Shown here in pieces: positions 1-5,885 of a stretch of 5,885 nt of DNA. The position numbers and the translations under genes are program-made. The notes below the pieces were generated by a model that did not search any database, was not told where the DNA came from, and was given only the letters and a program-made list of their open reading frames with translations. How positions within the stretch are numbered: position 1 is the stretch's first letter; every line of letters starts with the position of its first letter. Source of the DNA: an uncultured Bacteroidota bacterium (lineage in GTDB: Bacteria > Bacteroidota > Bacteroidia > B-17B0 > Aurantibacillaceae); assembly GCA_903923915.1 (NCBI GenBank), contig CAIXZI010000297.1, forward strand, positions 1 through 5,885, given 5' to 3'.

Positions 1-345
1 ACAAATATTATAAACAGTTTCGCCTTTACTTACTTTATGTGTAAGATAATTTTCATAATCTTTTAAAGTTGGCGCACTTTGTTCTTTTGGTTTTTCGGTA
101 GGAATTTTTAATTCTTGTCCGGATTTAATGCCATCAATGGCTTCCGGGTTTTCTATAATTAAAGTATTTAAATCTAATCCGTAAATTTTGGCAATGCCGT
201 ATAAGCTCTGCCCTTTTTCAACTTTATGTATGTAATATTTTTTTCCGCTTATTGTTTGTATGTTTTTAGATATTGTATTTTGCGCAAAAGCAGAACTATA
301 CAAATAGCCTAAAAAAAATAAACAGTAAATAAATCTTAACCTCAT
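1..345 (-). CDS. Secreted LysM-domain protein, N-terminal part (partial at window edge)
   Basis: The frame is open from an ATG at 345 to position 1 (115 codons, no stop), so the gene continues off the left edge. Residues 1-22 form a signal peptide: a basic MRLR start, a hydrophobic core and an SAFA-Q cleavage site, with no lipobox Cys. Residues 37-82 are a complete LysM domain (YYIHKVEKGQSLYGIAKIYG, then an NPEAIDGIKSGQELKIP end). A short Pro/Lys/Glu linker leads to a second LysM at about residue 105, HKVSKGETVYNIC, cut by the window. LysM domains bind the glycan strands of peptidoglycan, so a periplasmic or cell-wall-associated role is likely. The missing part could be more LysM repeats, a peptidase, or the PBP1-like domain found after LysM repeats in some Bacteroidota proteins; the window cannot decide. 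It lies 25 bp after the protease stop on the same strand and probably shares its transcript. A TTG start at 363 would add six residues repeating the MRLR motif. The ATG is preferred because it gives a normal signal peptide. Confidence 0.88.
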   Translation of the reverse strand, partial: MRLRFIYCLFFLGYLYSSAFAQNTISKNIQTISGKKYYIHKVEKGQSLYGIAKIYGLDLNTLIIENPEAIDGIKSGQELKIPTEKPKEQSAPTLKDYENYLTHKVSKGETVYNIC

Positions 346-369
346 ATTTAATCTTAACCTCAATCTTAA
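332..369. repeat. Short direct repeats at the LysM gene start
   Basis: A perfect 13-bp direct repeat, AATCTTAACCTCA on the plus strand, occurs at 332-344 and 350-362 with an 18-bp period. Its first 8 bases, AATCTTAA, recur a third time at 362-369. Read on the coding strand, the two 18-bp units (363-346 and 345-328) match at 15 of 18 positions and are in frame with each other, giving L-R-L-R-L-N then M-R-L-R-F-I. This looks like a small tandem duplication that spans the start codon and fills most of the gap after the protease stop. Any regulatory role is speculation. Confidence 0.7.
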
Positions 370-370
370 A

Positions 371-1981
371 TTACTTGCTCATTTTTTCGGCTAAAATAAC
401 AGCGTTGTATAAATTTACTACACCGCCTGTACTTGATAAATCACTAAATTTTACAGCTACTTTATCCCCTGGTTTAGTAACCATTTGTTTTTTGTAATCT
501 TTATCAACCGATTTTTCTAAAATTTTCTTAACCTGTTTTGCTGTTAAGTTGGGGTAGTAAGAACGTATAACGGCTGCAACACCTGCAGTAACAGGGCTTG
601 CCATACTGGTGCCGCTTTCGTTTAAATAACCGCCACCGCTTTTGGTAGAATAAATATCTACACCGGGTGCAAATAAATCAACTGTTTTTTTACCGTAGTT
701 AGAAAAAGTTGCCGCAAGGTCGCTGCCTTTTTTCCAACTTAATGCACCCACTTCTATCCAATTGTTTGCTTTTTTACCATCTGCAAATTTTCTGCATGGG
801 TAAAAAATGTTTTTGTCAACATCAACACCATCATTACCTGCTGCATGCACTAATAATACATCTTTACTTTCGGCATATTTCACGGCTTTGTCAACAGCAG
901 CTTTATCATACGCATAGGTTTTTCCAAAACTCATATTAATTACTTTAGCTCCGTTATCAACCGCGTAAATAATAGCATTGGCAACGTCTTTATCGCGCTC
1001 ATCTCCATCAGGTACAGCGCGCACCGACATAATTTTTACATTATCTCCAACCCCCTTTACACCTATATTATTTGTACGATTTGCCGCAATAATACCTGCT
1101 ACGTGCGTTCCATGCAAACTACTTGGGCCATTACAATCACTATTGCCGTAATTTTTTTCGTATGAGTTTTTATAATCATCGCCTACAATGCCGCGTGGGT
1201 CGTATTCTAAATTAAAATTGTATTTTATTTGATCTTCATAATATTCCTGGGCTTTATCAAGCTGGTTTAAAAGGTAATCAACTGTATATGTAGTATCTCT
1301 CATTAAGATTACTTGAGCGTATGCCACTAAACCTTCTTCTTTTTTATCTTTTGCTTTGTATTGTTTAAGTTGTTGAATTTTAACACTATCAACACTTAAT
1401 TGATTTTTAACTTCTAAATTAATACCTGTAAACATTTCGTTTACAAAGGTTATTTGAGTAAGCTCTTGTTGCGCTTCGTTTAGTTTTTTTTCAAAATTAG
1501 CTTTTATATCGGTATATAATTTAAACTCTTTTTTATCGGTTGGAGCAATTGTTTTTTCATCCTTACTATCGTATTTCTTTTTTAAATCTCTGTAAATGCG
1601 GGTAAGTTCTAAGTTTTCTTTATCCACGTTTTTACCATCTTTTCCACCTAAAAAATTCCAGCCGTGTATATCATCAATGTATCCATTCTTATCATCATCA
1701 ATACTATTTCCCGCAATTTCTTTAGGGTTAGTCCACATAATATCTTTTAAATCTTCGTGGTTAAAATCAACACCGCTATCAATAACGCCAACTATAACGG
1801 GAGTGCTTTTTTTACCTTTAAGCAACTCGGCATAGGTGCGCTCTGTGCTTACTCCGTTTACTTTATTTGTGTTTGGGTCTAGGTTAAACCAGTTTTCGGC
1901 AGCTTTTGTAGTATCTGTAATAACTTGTGCATAGCCTGCTACAGAAAAAGCAGCAAAAGCTAATAAAAAATATTTACGCAT
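371..1981 (-). CDS. Secreted subtilisin-like serine peptidase (family S8)
   Basis: This is a 536-residue protein with an intact S8 catalytic apparatus: Asp68 in VIVGVIDSGVDFNHEDL, His290 in LHGTHVAGIIAA, the oxyanion Asn383 in AAGNDG, and the nucleophile Ser459 in GTSMASPVTAGVAA. A signal peptide covers residues 1-18 (hydrophobic core, GYA-Q cleavage) and has no lipobox. Only about 50 residues separate it from the catalytic Asp, too few for a normal I9 inhibitory prodomain. A DxDxNGxxDD loop at 95-104 resembles a calcium-binding loop. Asp and His are 222 residues apart, against about 32 in subtilisin. The insertion (about 115-260) is rich in Lys, Glu and Gln and looks helical. The only cysteines are C283 and C396. 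The protein ends just after the subtilase fold, with no visible type IX sorting domain or other C-terminal module, so a periplasmic endopeptidase is the best guess; substrate unknown. It heads a likely operon with the LysM gene and has its own promoter. Confidence 0.95.
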   Translation of the reverse strand: MRKYFLLAFAAFSVAGYAQVITDTTKAAENWFNLDPNTNKVNGVSTERTYAELLKGKKSTPVIVGVIDSGVDFNHEDLKDIMWTNPKEIAGNSIDDDKNGYIDDIHGWNFLGGKDGKNVDKENLELTRIYRDLKKKYDSKDEKTIAPTDKKEFKLYTDIKANFEKKLNEAQQELTQITFVNEMFTGINLEVKNQLSVDSVKIQQLKQYKAKDKKEEGLVAYAQVILMRDTTYTVDYLLNQLDKAQEYYEDQIKYNFNLEYDPRGIVGDDYKNSYEKNYGNSDCNGPSSLHGTHVAGIIAANRTNNIGVKGVGDNVKIMSVRAVPDGDERDKDVANAIIYAVDNGAKVINMSFGKTYAYDKAAVDKAVKYAESKDVLLVHAAGNDGVDVDKNIFYPCRKFADGKKANNWIEVGALSWKKGSDLAATFSNYGKKTVDLFAPGVDIYSTKSGGGYLNESGTSMASPVTAGVAAVIRSYYPNLTAKQVKKILEKSVDKDYKKQMVTKPGDKVAVKFSDLSSTGGVVNLYNAVILAEKMSK

Positions 1982-1998
1982 GGTTTTAATTTAGGCAT

Positions 1999-2029
1999 CA
2001 AAAGTATAAGAAATTGTTTAATATATAAA
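1999..2029 (-). promoter_or_regulatory. Bacteroidota-type promoter for the S8 peptidase gene
   Basis: On the minus strand TACTTTTG (2006-1999) matches the Bacteroidota -7 consensus TAnnTTTG exactly. TTTA (2029-2026), one mismatch from the -33 TTTG, lies exactly 19 nt upstream, the expected spacing. Transcription would start near 1993, leaving a leader of roughly 12 nt before the ATG at 1981. The leader has no Shine-Dalgarno-like purine run; the start is preceded by the A-rich ATTAAAACC, as is usual in this phylum. Confidence 0.6.
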
Positions 2030-2031
2030 CA
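2015..2031. repeat. Inverted repeat over the -33 element (possible operator)
   Basis: TGTTTA and TAAACA form a perfect 6-bp inverted repeat around the 5-bp spacer ATATA. The right arm overlaps the proposed -33 element of the peptidase promoter, where a dimeric regulator could act. The whole intergenic region is very AT-rich, so chance is a serious alternative. Confidence 0.3.
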
Positions 2032-2064
2032 GATAAAATGATGTACAAAAGCAATAAAAATTTG

Positions 2065-2072
2065 TATCTTTC
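2065..2072 (+). promoter_or_regulatory. Candidate -7 element for the TPR/propeller gene
   Basis: TATCTTTC, within TTTGTATCTTTCGCA, differs from TAnnTTTG only at the last base and lies 11 nt before the ATG at 2084, so the leader would be only a few nucleotides long. No good TTTG is present 19 nt upstream (TGTA at 2042-2045), so this is weaker than the divergent promoter. Confidence 0.35.
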
Positions 2073-2083
2073 GCACTGTTTTT

Positions 2084-3658
2084 ATGCAATTTAAACATTT
2101 AATATTTTCTTTGCTATTGATACTTGTATCAATCTCTCATTCTTTTGCGCAAGCTAAGCCAAAAGGTAAGTGGGAGCCCGAAGATGCCGACGAGCATTAC
2201 AAAAACCAAAATTATGTAATGGCTTTGCCTATGTACAAAGAGTTGGTTAAACGAGAGCCTGATGATTTGCAGTTTAATTATCGATTGGGGCTGTGTTATA
2301 TGTACACGCATTTTGATAAAACAGCCTCTATACCTTATTTTGAAAAAGCTACTAAAAACCCTAAATGTGCGCCAGATACTTGGATGTGGTTGGGTAAAGC
2401 CTTCCATCTTGCCAATAAATTTCCGGATGCTATAAAGGCGTATTCAAAATACAAAGAAGTTGCGGGTAAAAATAAAGAAGAAGCAGATAAAGCAGATCAT
2501 TACATTGACCAATGCGGTAATGCGCAGGCGCTTATGAAACACCCTATAAAAATTACTTTTACAAATGCAGGACCTGAAGTAAATACTGAATTTCCTGATT
2601 ATTACCCTTGGATAACATCTGATGAGCAAACTTTATTTTTTACATCACGTAGAAAAGGCGGACATGCCACACAGGTAGAATCTGACGGATATTTTTCTTC
2701 GGATGCATTTACTTGTAAGGTACTAGACGGCAAATGGGATAAAGCCCAAAATTTGGGAAACATGGTAAACACAGCCTTAGACGAACAAATTGTAGGTATA
2801 AATCCTGATGGAAGTGAGTTAATTGTTTACATAGATCATATTTCAGAAATTGAAGATTTATATAGCTCTCATAAAAAAGGAACGGGTTATTCTAAAATTG
2901 AAAAATTAAGTGAAAATGTAAATAATACCAAAGAATATTCTGGCTCTATTTTTAGTACCGAAGATGGGCCAATTCTGTATTTTGTTCGTCAGGATAAAAA
3001 CTCTATTGGCGAAACAGATATTTATACAGCAAAGATGCTGCCAACAGGGCAGTGGGGCTTACCTGTAAACATTGGCAATAAAATTAACACCAAATACCGC
3101 GAAGATTTCCCTTGGTTATCTGCCGATGGAAAAACACTTTATTTTTCATCAGAAGGACATAGTAGCATGGGTGGTTTTGATTTATTTAAATGTATTTGGG
3201 ATGAAATTGATAAAGAATGGAGTAGTCCTATTAACTTAGGGTATCCTCTAAACACTTCAGATGATGAGCGCCAGATATCTATTTTACCTGATAACCGTGC
3301 CGGATACACAAGTGCTTTGCGCCCGGGCGGCTTTGGCGATTTAGATATTTATCGTGTAAAATTTGAAGAAAACGAACAACATTATAGTGTATATCGTGGT
3401 AAAGTTATGCGTAGTGATTCTACCAATAAATCTGATTTAGATATAAATATCTCAGCTGTAAATAAAAAAACGAATGATGAAATAACTTTTGTACCCAATA
3501 AAACATCAGGGCGTTATATTATGGCACTTTTACCTGATACGTATAAATTAACAATAAGCGCAGGCGGTTATGCTGATTATACAGAAAACTTGGTGGTATT
3601 TGAGTTTGGCGTTGCTAAATCTGAAACACTTAGAAATTATGTGCTTATAAAGAAGTAG
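2084..3658 (+). CDS. Secreted TPR and PD40-type beta-propeller protein with C-terminal Ig-like domain, PorE-like but without OmpA domain
   Basis: This is a 524-residue exported protein. Residues 1-22 are a signal peptide (MQFKHLIFSLLLILVSISHS, then FAQ), with no lipobox. Residues 33-147 contain about three tetratricopeptide repeats (ADEHYKNQNYVMALPMYKEL; FNYRLGLCYMY..PYFEKA; MWLGKAFHLANKFPDAIKAY). Residues 165-428 hold five PD40/WD40-like strands of the TolB type: YPWITSDEQTLFFTSRR, VGINPDGSELIVY, SIFSTEDGPILYFVR, FPWLSADGKTLYFSSE and ISILPDNRAGYTSALRPGG, with blade ends such as GETDIY, GGFDLF and GDLDIY. Residues 434-510 resemble a carboxypeptidase-regulatory-like beta sandwich (YRGKVM..., GRYIMALLPDTYKLTISAGGY). 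This TPR, five-bladed propeller, regulatory-domain order is that of PorE of the type IX secretion/gliding machinery. PorE ends in a peptidoglycan-binding OmpA-like domain, and this protein stops before one, so porE is not assigned. A scaffold role in the periplasm or at the outer membrane is inferred. The gene is divergent from the S8 peptidase and 59 bp upstream of the transferase gene. Confidence 0.88.
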   Translation: MQFKHLIFSLLLILVSISHSFAQAKPKGKWEPEDADEHYKNQNYVMALPMYKELVKREPDDLQFNYRLGLCYMYTHFDKTASIPYFEKATKNPKCAPDTWMWLGKAFHLANKFPDAIKAYSKYKEVAGKNKEEADKADHYIDQCGNAQALMKHPIKITFTNAGPEVNTEFPDYYPWITSDEQTLFFTSRRKGGHATQVESDGYFSSDAFTCKVLDGKWDKAQNLGNMVNTALDEQIVGINPDGSELIVYIDHISEIEDLYSSHKKGTGYSKIEKLSENVNNTKEYSGSIFSTEDGPILYFVRQDKNSIGETDIYTAKMLPTGQWGLPVNIGNKINTKYREDFPWLSADGKTLYFSSEGHSSMGGFDLFKCIWDEIDKEWSSPINLGYPLNTSDDERQISILPDNRAGYTSALRPGGFGDLDIYRVKFEENEQHYSVYRGKVMRSDSTNKSDLDINISAVNKKTNDEITFVPNKTSGRYIMALLPDTYKLTISAGGYADYTENLVVFEFGVAKSETLRNYVLIKK

Positions 3659-3717
3659 TGTTTTTTGTTTTATAATTTACTCCCATTTTATTTTTCTATT
3701 TTTAAAGTCTTAATAAA

Positions 3718-4671
3718 ATGACTGCCCAAGAAAAATATATCCAATACTGTAATACTGTTAAGGATATAAGTTTGTTTCAACAAGCTTGGTGGTTAGATGC
3801 TGTTTGTGGCCAACAAAACTGGGATGCTGTCATAAATGAGAGTAATGGAAACATTGTTGGCGCATGGGCTTACCCAATAAAGAAAAAATACAACTTAAAA
3901 CTTATTGCTATGCCAATGCTTACACCTGGCTTAGGACCTGTTATCACCTATTTTGCAGGCCAGAAACCAGCTACGCAACTTAGTCATGAGCAGCAAGTAT
4001 TAGATGAATTAATTAACCAATTACCCAATTTCGATTTATTTGATTTGTATTTCCTTCCTAAATATAAAAATCATCTGTCTTTTTATTGGAAAGGATTTAC
4101 CCAAAGCACACGTTATACATATTTAATAAATGACTTAACTAATTTAGATAAAGTGTTTGAAAATTTTAATTCAAGCATACGAACACAAATACGCAAAGCC
4201 GAAAAAGAAATTACGATTACTGAAAGCGATGATATAGAATTATTTTATAAAATAAATTCGCTTACGTTTAAACGTCAATCTAAAAAAGTTCCTTATTCTA
4301 TTGCCTATGTTAAACAAATTGATGAGGCTTGTAAAAAAAATAATTGCCGTAAAATATTGTTTGCAAAAGATGCGAGTGGCAATATACATGCAGCAGTATA
4401 TATAGTATGGGATACCCAAAGTGCCTATTATTTAATGGGTGGTGCAGACGAAACCTTTAAAAGCAGTGGTGCGTACAGTTTACTACTTTGGAACGGAATA
4501 CAAACTGCCTCAACCCTAACAAAACAATTTAATTTTTGTGGTAGTATGTTACCAACCGTAGAGCGTTTTTTTCGTTCTTTTGGCGGAGACCAAACACCTT
4601 ACCTACATTTAAAAAAGGTAAATTCTAAAGCACTTAAATTATTTTTAGCTTTAAATTCTATTCGCTCTTAA
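3718..4671 (+). CDS. GNAT-superfamily (FemAB/Acetyltransf_6-like) acyltransferase
   Basis: This is a 317-residue cytoplasmic protein with no signal peptide or membrane segment. An N-terminal half (FQQAWWLDAVCGQQNWDAVI, IVGAWAYPIKKK, MPMLTPGLGPVI) is followed by a C-terminal GNAT-like half. The latter begins near YTYLINDL (133-140) and continues with IRTQIRKAEK (154-163), FKRQSKKVPYSI (184-195), ILFAKDASGNIHAAVYIVWD (213-232), AYYLMGGADETFKSSGAYSL (236-255) and FNFCGSMLPTVERFFRSFGG (271-290). This two-lobed plan fits the FemAB-like/Acetyltransf_6 group, whose members transfer acyl or aminoacyl groups in cell-wall, polysaccharide or lipid pathways. Donor and acceptor cannot be read from the sequence. 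Homologues as I remember them have FDFEGSM where this has FNFCGSM. The ATG is preceded by the A-rich TAATAAA, with an in-frame TAA at 3703. The 59-bp T-rich gap to the upstream gene holds no convincing hairpin or promoter, so co-transcription is possible. Its stop lies 8 bp from the convergent cysN stop. Confidence 0.85.
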   Translation: MTAQEKYIQYCNTVKDISLFQQAWWLDAVCGQQNWDAVINESNGNIVGAWAYPIKKKYNLKLIAMPMLTPGLGPVITYFAGQKPATQLSHEQQVLDELINQLPNFDLFDLYFLPKYKNHLSFYWKGFTQSTRYTYLINDLTNLDKVFENFNSSIRTQIRKAEKEITITESDDIELFYKINSLTFKRQSKKVPYSIAYVKQIDEACKKNNCRKILFAKDASGNIHAAVYIVWDTQSAYYLMGGADETFKSSGAYSLLLWNGIQTASTLTKQFNFCGSMLPTVERFFRSFGGDQTPYLHLKKVNSKALKLFLALNSIRS

Positions 4672-4679
4672 TTGATTTT

Positions 4680-5885
4680 TTAATCTATCGTTCCGGCAGC
4701 AATGGTTTTATTAGTGTTTTCATTTATTAAAATAAAAGCACCACTACCACGGTTATCCGCATAGCTATCATAACTAATAGGTTCTGCCGTTTTTATAAGC
4801 ACTTTGCAAATATCATTTAGTTTCATACTTCCATCACTTTCTAAAGCGGCAAAAGAATGAATATCAATTTTACTGATGACTTCTTTTACTACTGCCTTAG
4901 CACGAAAACTATTTTGTTGTAGCAATATTTTTTGTCCCGGAATAAAAGCAGCGCTATCCATCCAGCAAATAGTTGCCGTAAGTTCTTTACTTGTTTTAGG
5001 TAAATAGGCTACAGGTACAATGCTATTTCCTCTGCTAACATCTACATCATCTTTTAAATGTAATACAATGGGTGTATTTGTTTCAGCGAAATCAACTTCT
5101 TTTTGATGGACTTCTATTTTATCAATAGTAGTTTCTATGCCTGATGGTAAAACAACTACGCGTTCTCCTTTTTTGTAAGACCCGCTTATTACACTGCCTG
5201 CAAAGCCACGGTAATCATGCAAATCATCTGTTTGCGGACGAATTACATATTGCACCTGAAAGCGCGAAGCCTCTGTTTTTTTGATTTCTGCAATAGGAGT
5301 TGTTTCTAAAAAATCTAATAAGGCTTTGCCTTTGTACCATTTCATTTTACCTGATTTGGTAACCACGTTATCTCCCGCCAATGCACTTGCCGGAATAAAA
5401 GAAACTTCTTTTAGTTTTAATTGCTTAGCAAACGTTATATAATCTGCTTCAATCTGTTTATACTTTTCTTCCGAATAATCAACCAAATCCATTTTATTGA
5501 TGCAAACCAAAACATGCGGTATGCCTAAAATGGCCGAGATGATAGAGTGGCGTTTGGTTTGATCAGTAATTCCATTGCGTGCATCAACCAATATAATAGC
5601 CAAATCTGCATTAGAAGCACCTGTAAACATATTACGTGTGTACTGAATATGCCCAGGCGTATCGGCAATAATAAATTTACGTTTATCGGTTGTAAAATAT
5701 TTGTAAGCCACATCAATAGTAATGCCTTGTTCGCGCTCTGCACGTAAGCCATCGGTTAATAAAGCTAAATCTATTTTAGTATCGCCGCCAACTGTTTTGC
5801 TTTGTTTGGTAAGCGTTTCAATAATATCGGTAGAGATAGAATTGCTATCAAATAACAAACGTCCGATGAGCGTGCTTTTGCCATC
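4680..5885 (-). CDS. cysN: Sulfate adenylyltransferase subunit 1, GTPase (CysN), start outside window
   Basis: The frame runs from the right edge to a TAA at 4682-4680, 401 residues in all. It begins inside the P-loop (DGKSTLIGRLLFDS), so only about 15-20 N-terminal residues are missing. Fragment residues show the EF-Tu-like GTPase motifs: EREQGITIDVAY (switch I, about 50-61), DTPGH (75-79), NKMD (130-133) and the G5 region ASAL (166-169). QYTRNMFTGASNAD and QTKRHSIISAILGI are typical of CysN. Two beta-barrel domains follow (VQYVIRPQTDDLHDYRGFAG, VLPSGIETTIDKI) and the protein ends GSGAFILINENTNKTIAAGTID. CysN hydrolyses GTP to drive CysD-catalysed formation of adenosine 5'-phosphosulfate from ATP and sulfate, in cytoplasmic sulfate assimilation or sulfate activation for sulfotransfer. 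There is no C-terminal APS kinase (CysC) fusion, unlike NodQ. cysD would be expected just upstream, to the right of the window. The TTG at 5858 is internal, not the start. Confidence 0.95.
   Translation of the reverse strand, partial: DGKSTLIGRLLFDSNSISTDIIETLTKQSKTVGGDTKIDLALLTDGLRAEREQGITIDVAYKYFTTDKRKFIIADTPGHIQYTRNMFTGASNADLAIILVDARNGITDQTKRHSIISAILGIPHVLVCINKMDLVDYSEEKYKQIEADYITFAKQLKLKEVSFIPASALAGDNVVTKSGKMKWYKGKALLDFLETTPIAEIKKTEASRFQVQYVIRPQTDDLHDYRGFAGSVISGSYKKGERVVVLPSGIETTIDKIEVHQKEVDFAETNTPIVLHLKDDVDVSRGNSIVPVAYLPKTSKELTATICWMDSAAFIPGQKILLQQNSFRAKAVVKEVISKIDIHSFAALESDGSMKLNDICKVLIKTAEPISYDSYADNRGSGAFILINENTNKTIAAGTID

Noticed and set aside
709..939. Plus-strand open frame of 76 codons inside the peptidase gene
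   Set aside because: It is antisense to the conserved catalytic core of the S8 peptidase, its translation has no recognisable domain, and it has no promoter-like sequence that I can support.
1596..1835. Plus-strand open frame of 79 codons inside the peptidase gene
   Set aside because: It is antisense to the well-supported Asp motif region of the peptidase, and its low-complexity translation is typical of a shadow frame.
2129..2629. Minus-strand frames opposite the TPR/propeller gene
   Set aside because: They overlap the signal peptide, TPR region and propeller start of a clear plus-strand gene and encode nothing recognisable.
3664..3704. Promoter for the GNAT-like gene (TTTG at 3664-3667, TATTTTTA at 3697-3704)
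   Set aside because: The -7 box has a mismatch at its conserved G, and the spacing to TTTG is 29 nt rather than about 19. In a T-rich gap such matches are expected by chance.
3650..3717. Intrinsic terminator after the TPR/propeller gene
   Set aside because: T-runs are present, but I find no stem-loop before them, so there is no support for a terminator.
5525..5752. Short frames on both strands across the cysN G-motif region
   Set aside because: CysN motifs DTPGH and NKMD are intact in the main frame here, so the other frames are shadows.
5856..5858. TTG at 5858 as the cysN start codon
   Set aside because: The same frame continues upstream to the window edge through DGKSTLIGR, the P-loop required for GTP binding, so the true start lies outside the window.
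1..5885. A novel defence, mobile or RNA-based system
   Set aside because: I looked for tRNA or rRNA segments, CRISPR-like spaced repeats, transposase or integrase motifs, toxin-antitoxin pairs and long gene-free stretches. None is present. The largest non-coding gap is 102 bp.

Overview
The window looks like chromosomal DNA from a member of the Bacteroidota, probably free-living and AT-rich. The evidence is the AT-rich composition, translation starts without a purine-rich Shine-Dalgarno sequence, a good match to the Bacteroidota promoter consensus (TTTG, 19 nt, TAnnTTTG) upstream of one gene, and the gene families present. These are a secreted S8 peptidase with a DDDKNGYIDD-type loop, a TPR plus PD40-propeller secreted protein resembling the T9SS component PorE, a two-lobed GNAT-type acyltransferase of a kind I associate with Bacteroidota, and a short-form CysN. 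I cannot name genus or species.

Layout. Positions 1-1981 hold two minus-strand genes that probably form an operon. The upstream one is a complete signal-peptide-bearing subtilisin-like protease (371-1981). Its neighbour, 25 bp downstream, is the N-terminal 115 residues of a secreted LysM protein that runs off the left edge. A 102-bp divergent intergenic region (1982-2083) carries a convincing promoter for the protease, a weaker candidate for the plus-strand gene, and a 6-bp inverted repeat over the protease -33 element. Positions 2084-3658 encode a secreted TPR / five-repeat propeller / C-terminal Ig-like protein. It is followed after 59 bp by a GNAT-like transferase (3718-4671). That gene converges, with only 8 bp between stop codons, on a minus-strand cysN (4680-5885), whose first residues lie off the right edge.

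How the genes relate. The LysM protein, the protease and the TPR/propeller protein all carry classical export signals and probably act in the envelope or periplasm, so the left two thirds look like an envelope-function neighbourhood. CysN belongs to cytoplasmic sulfate activation (ATP sulfurylase with CysD) and is probably the end of a separate transcription unit entering from the right. No RNA gene, mobile element, CRISPR array or integrase is visible. I see no convincing new biological system. The points most worth checking are the PorE-like architecture without an OmpA domain, the roughly 190-residue insertion in the protease, the replaced residues in the transferase FNFCGSM motif, and the in-frame repeat at the LysM gene start.
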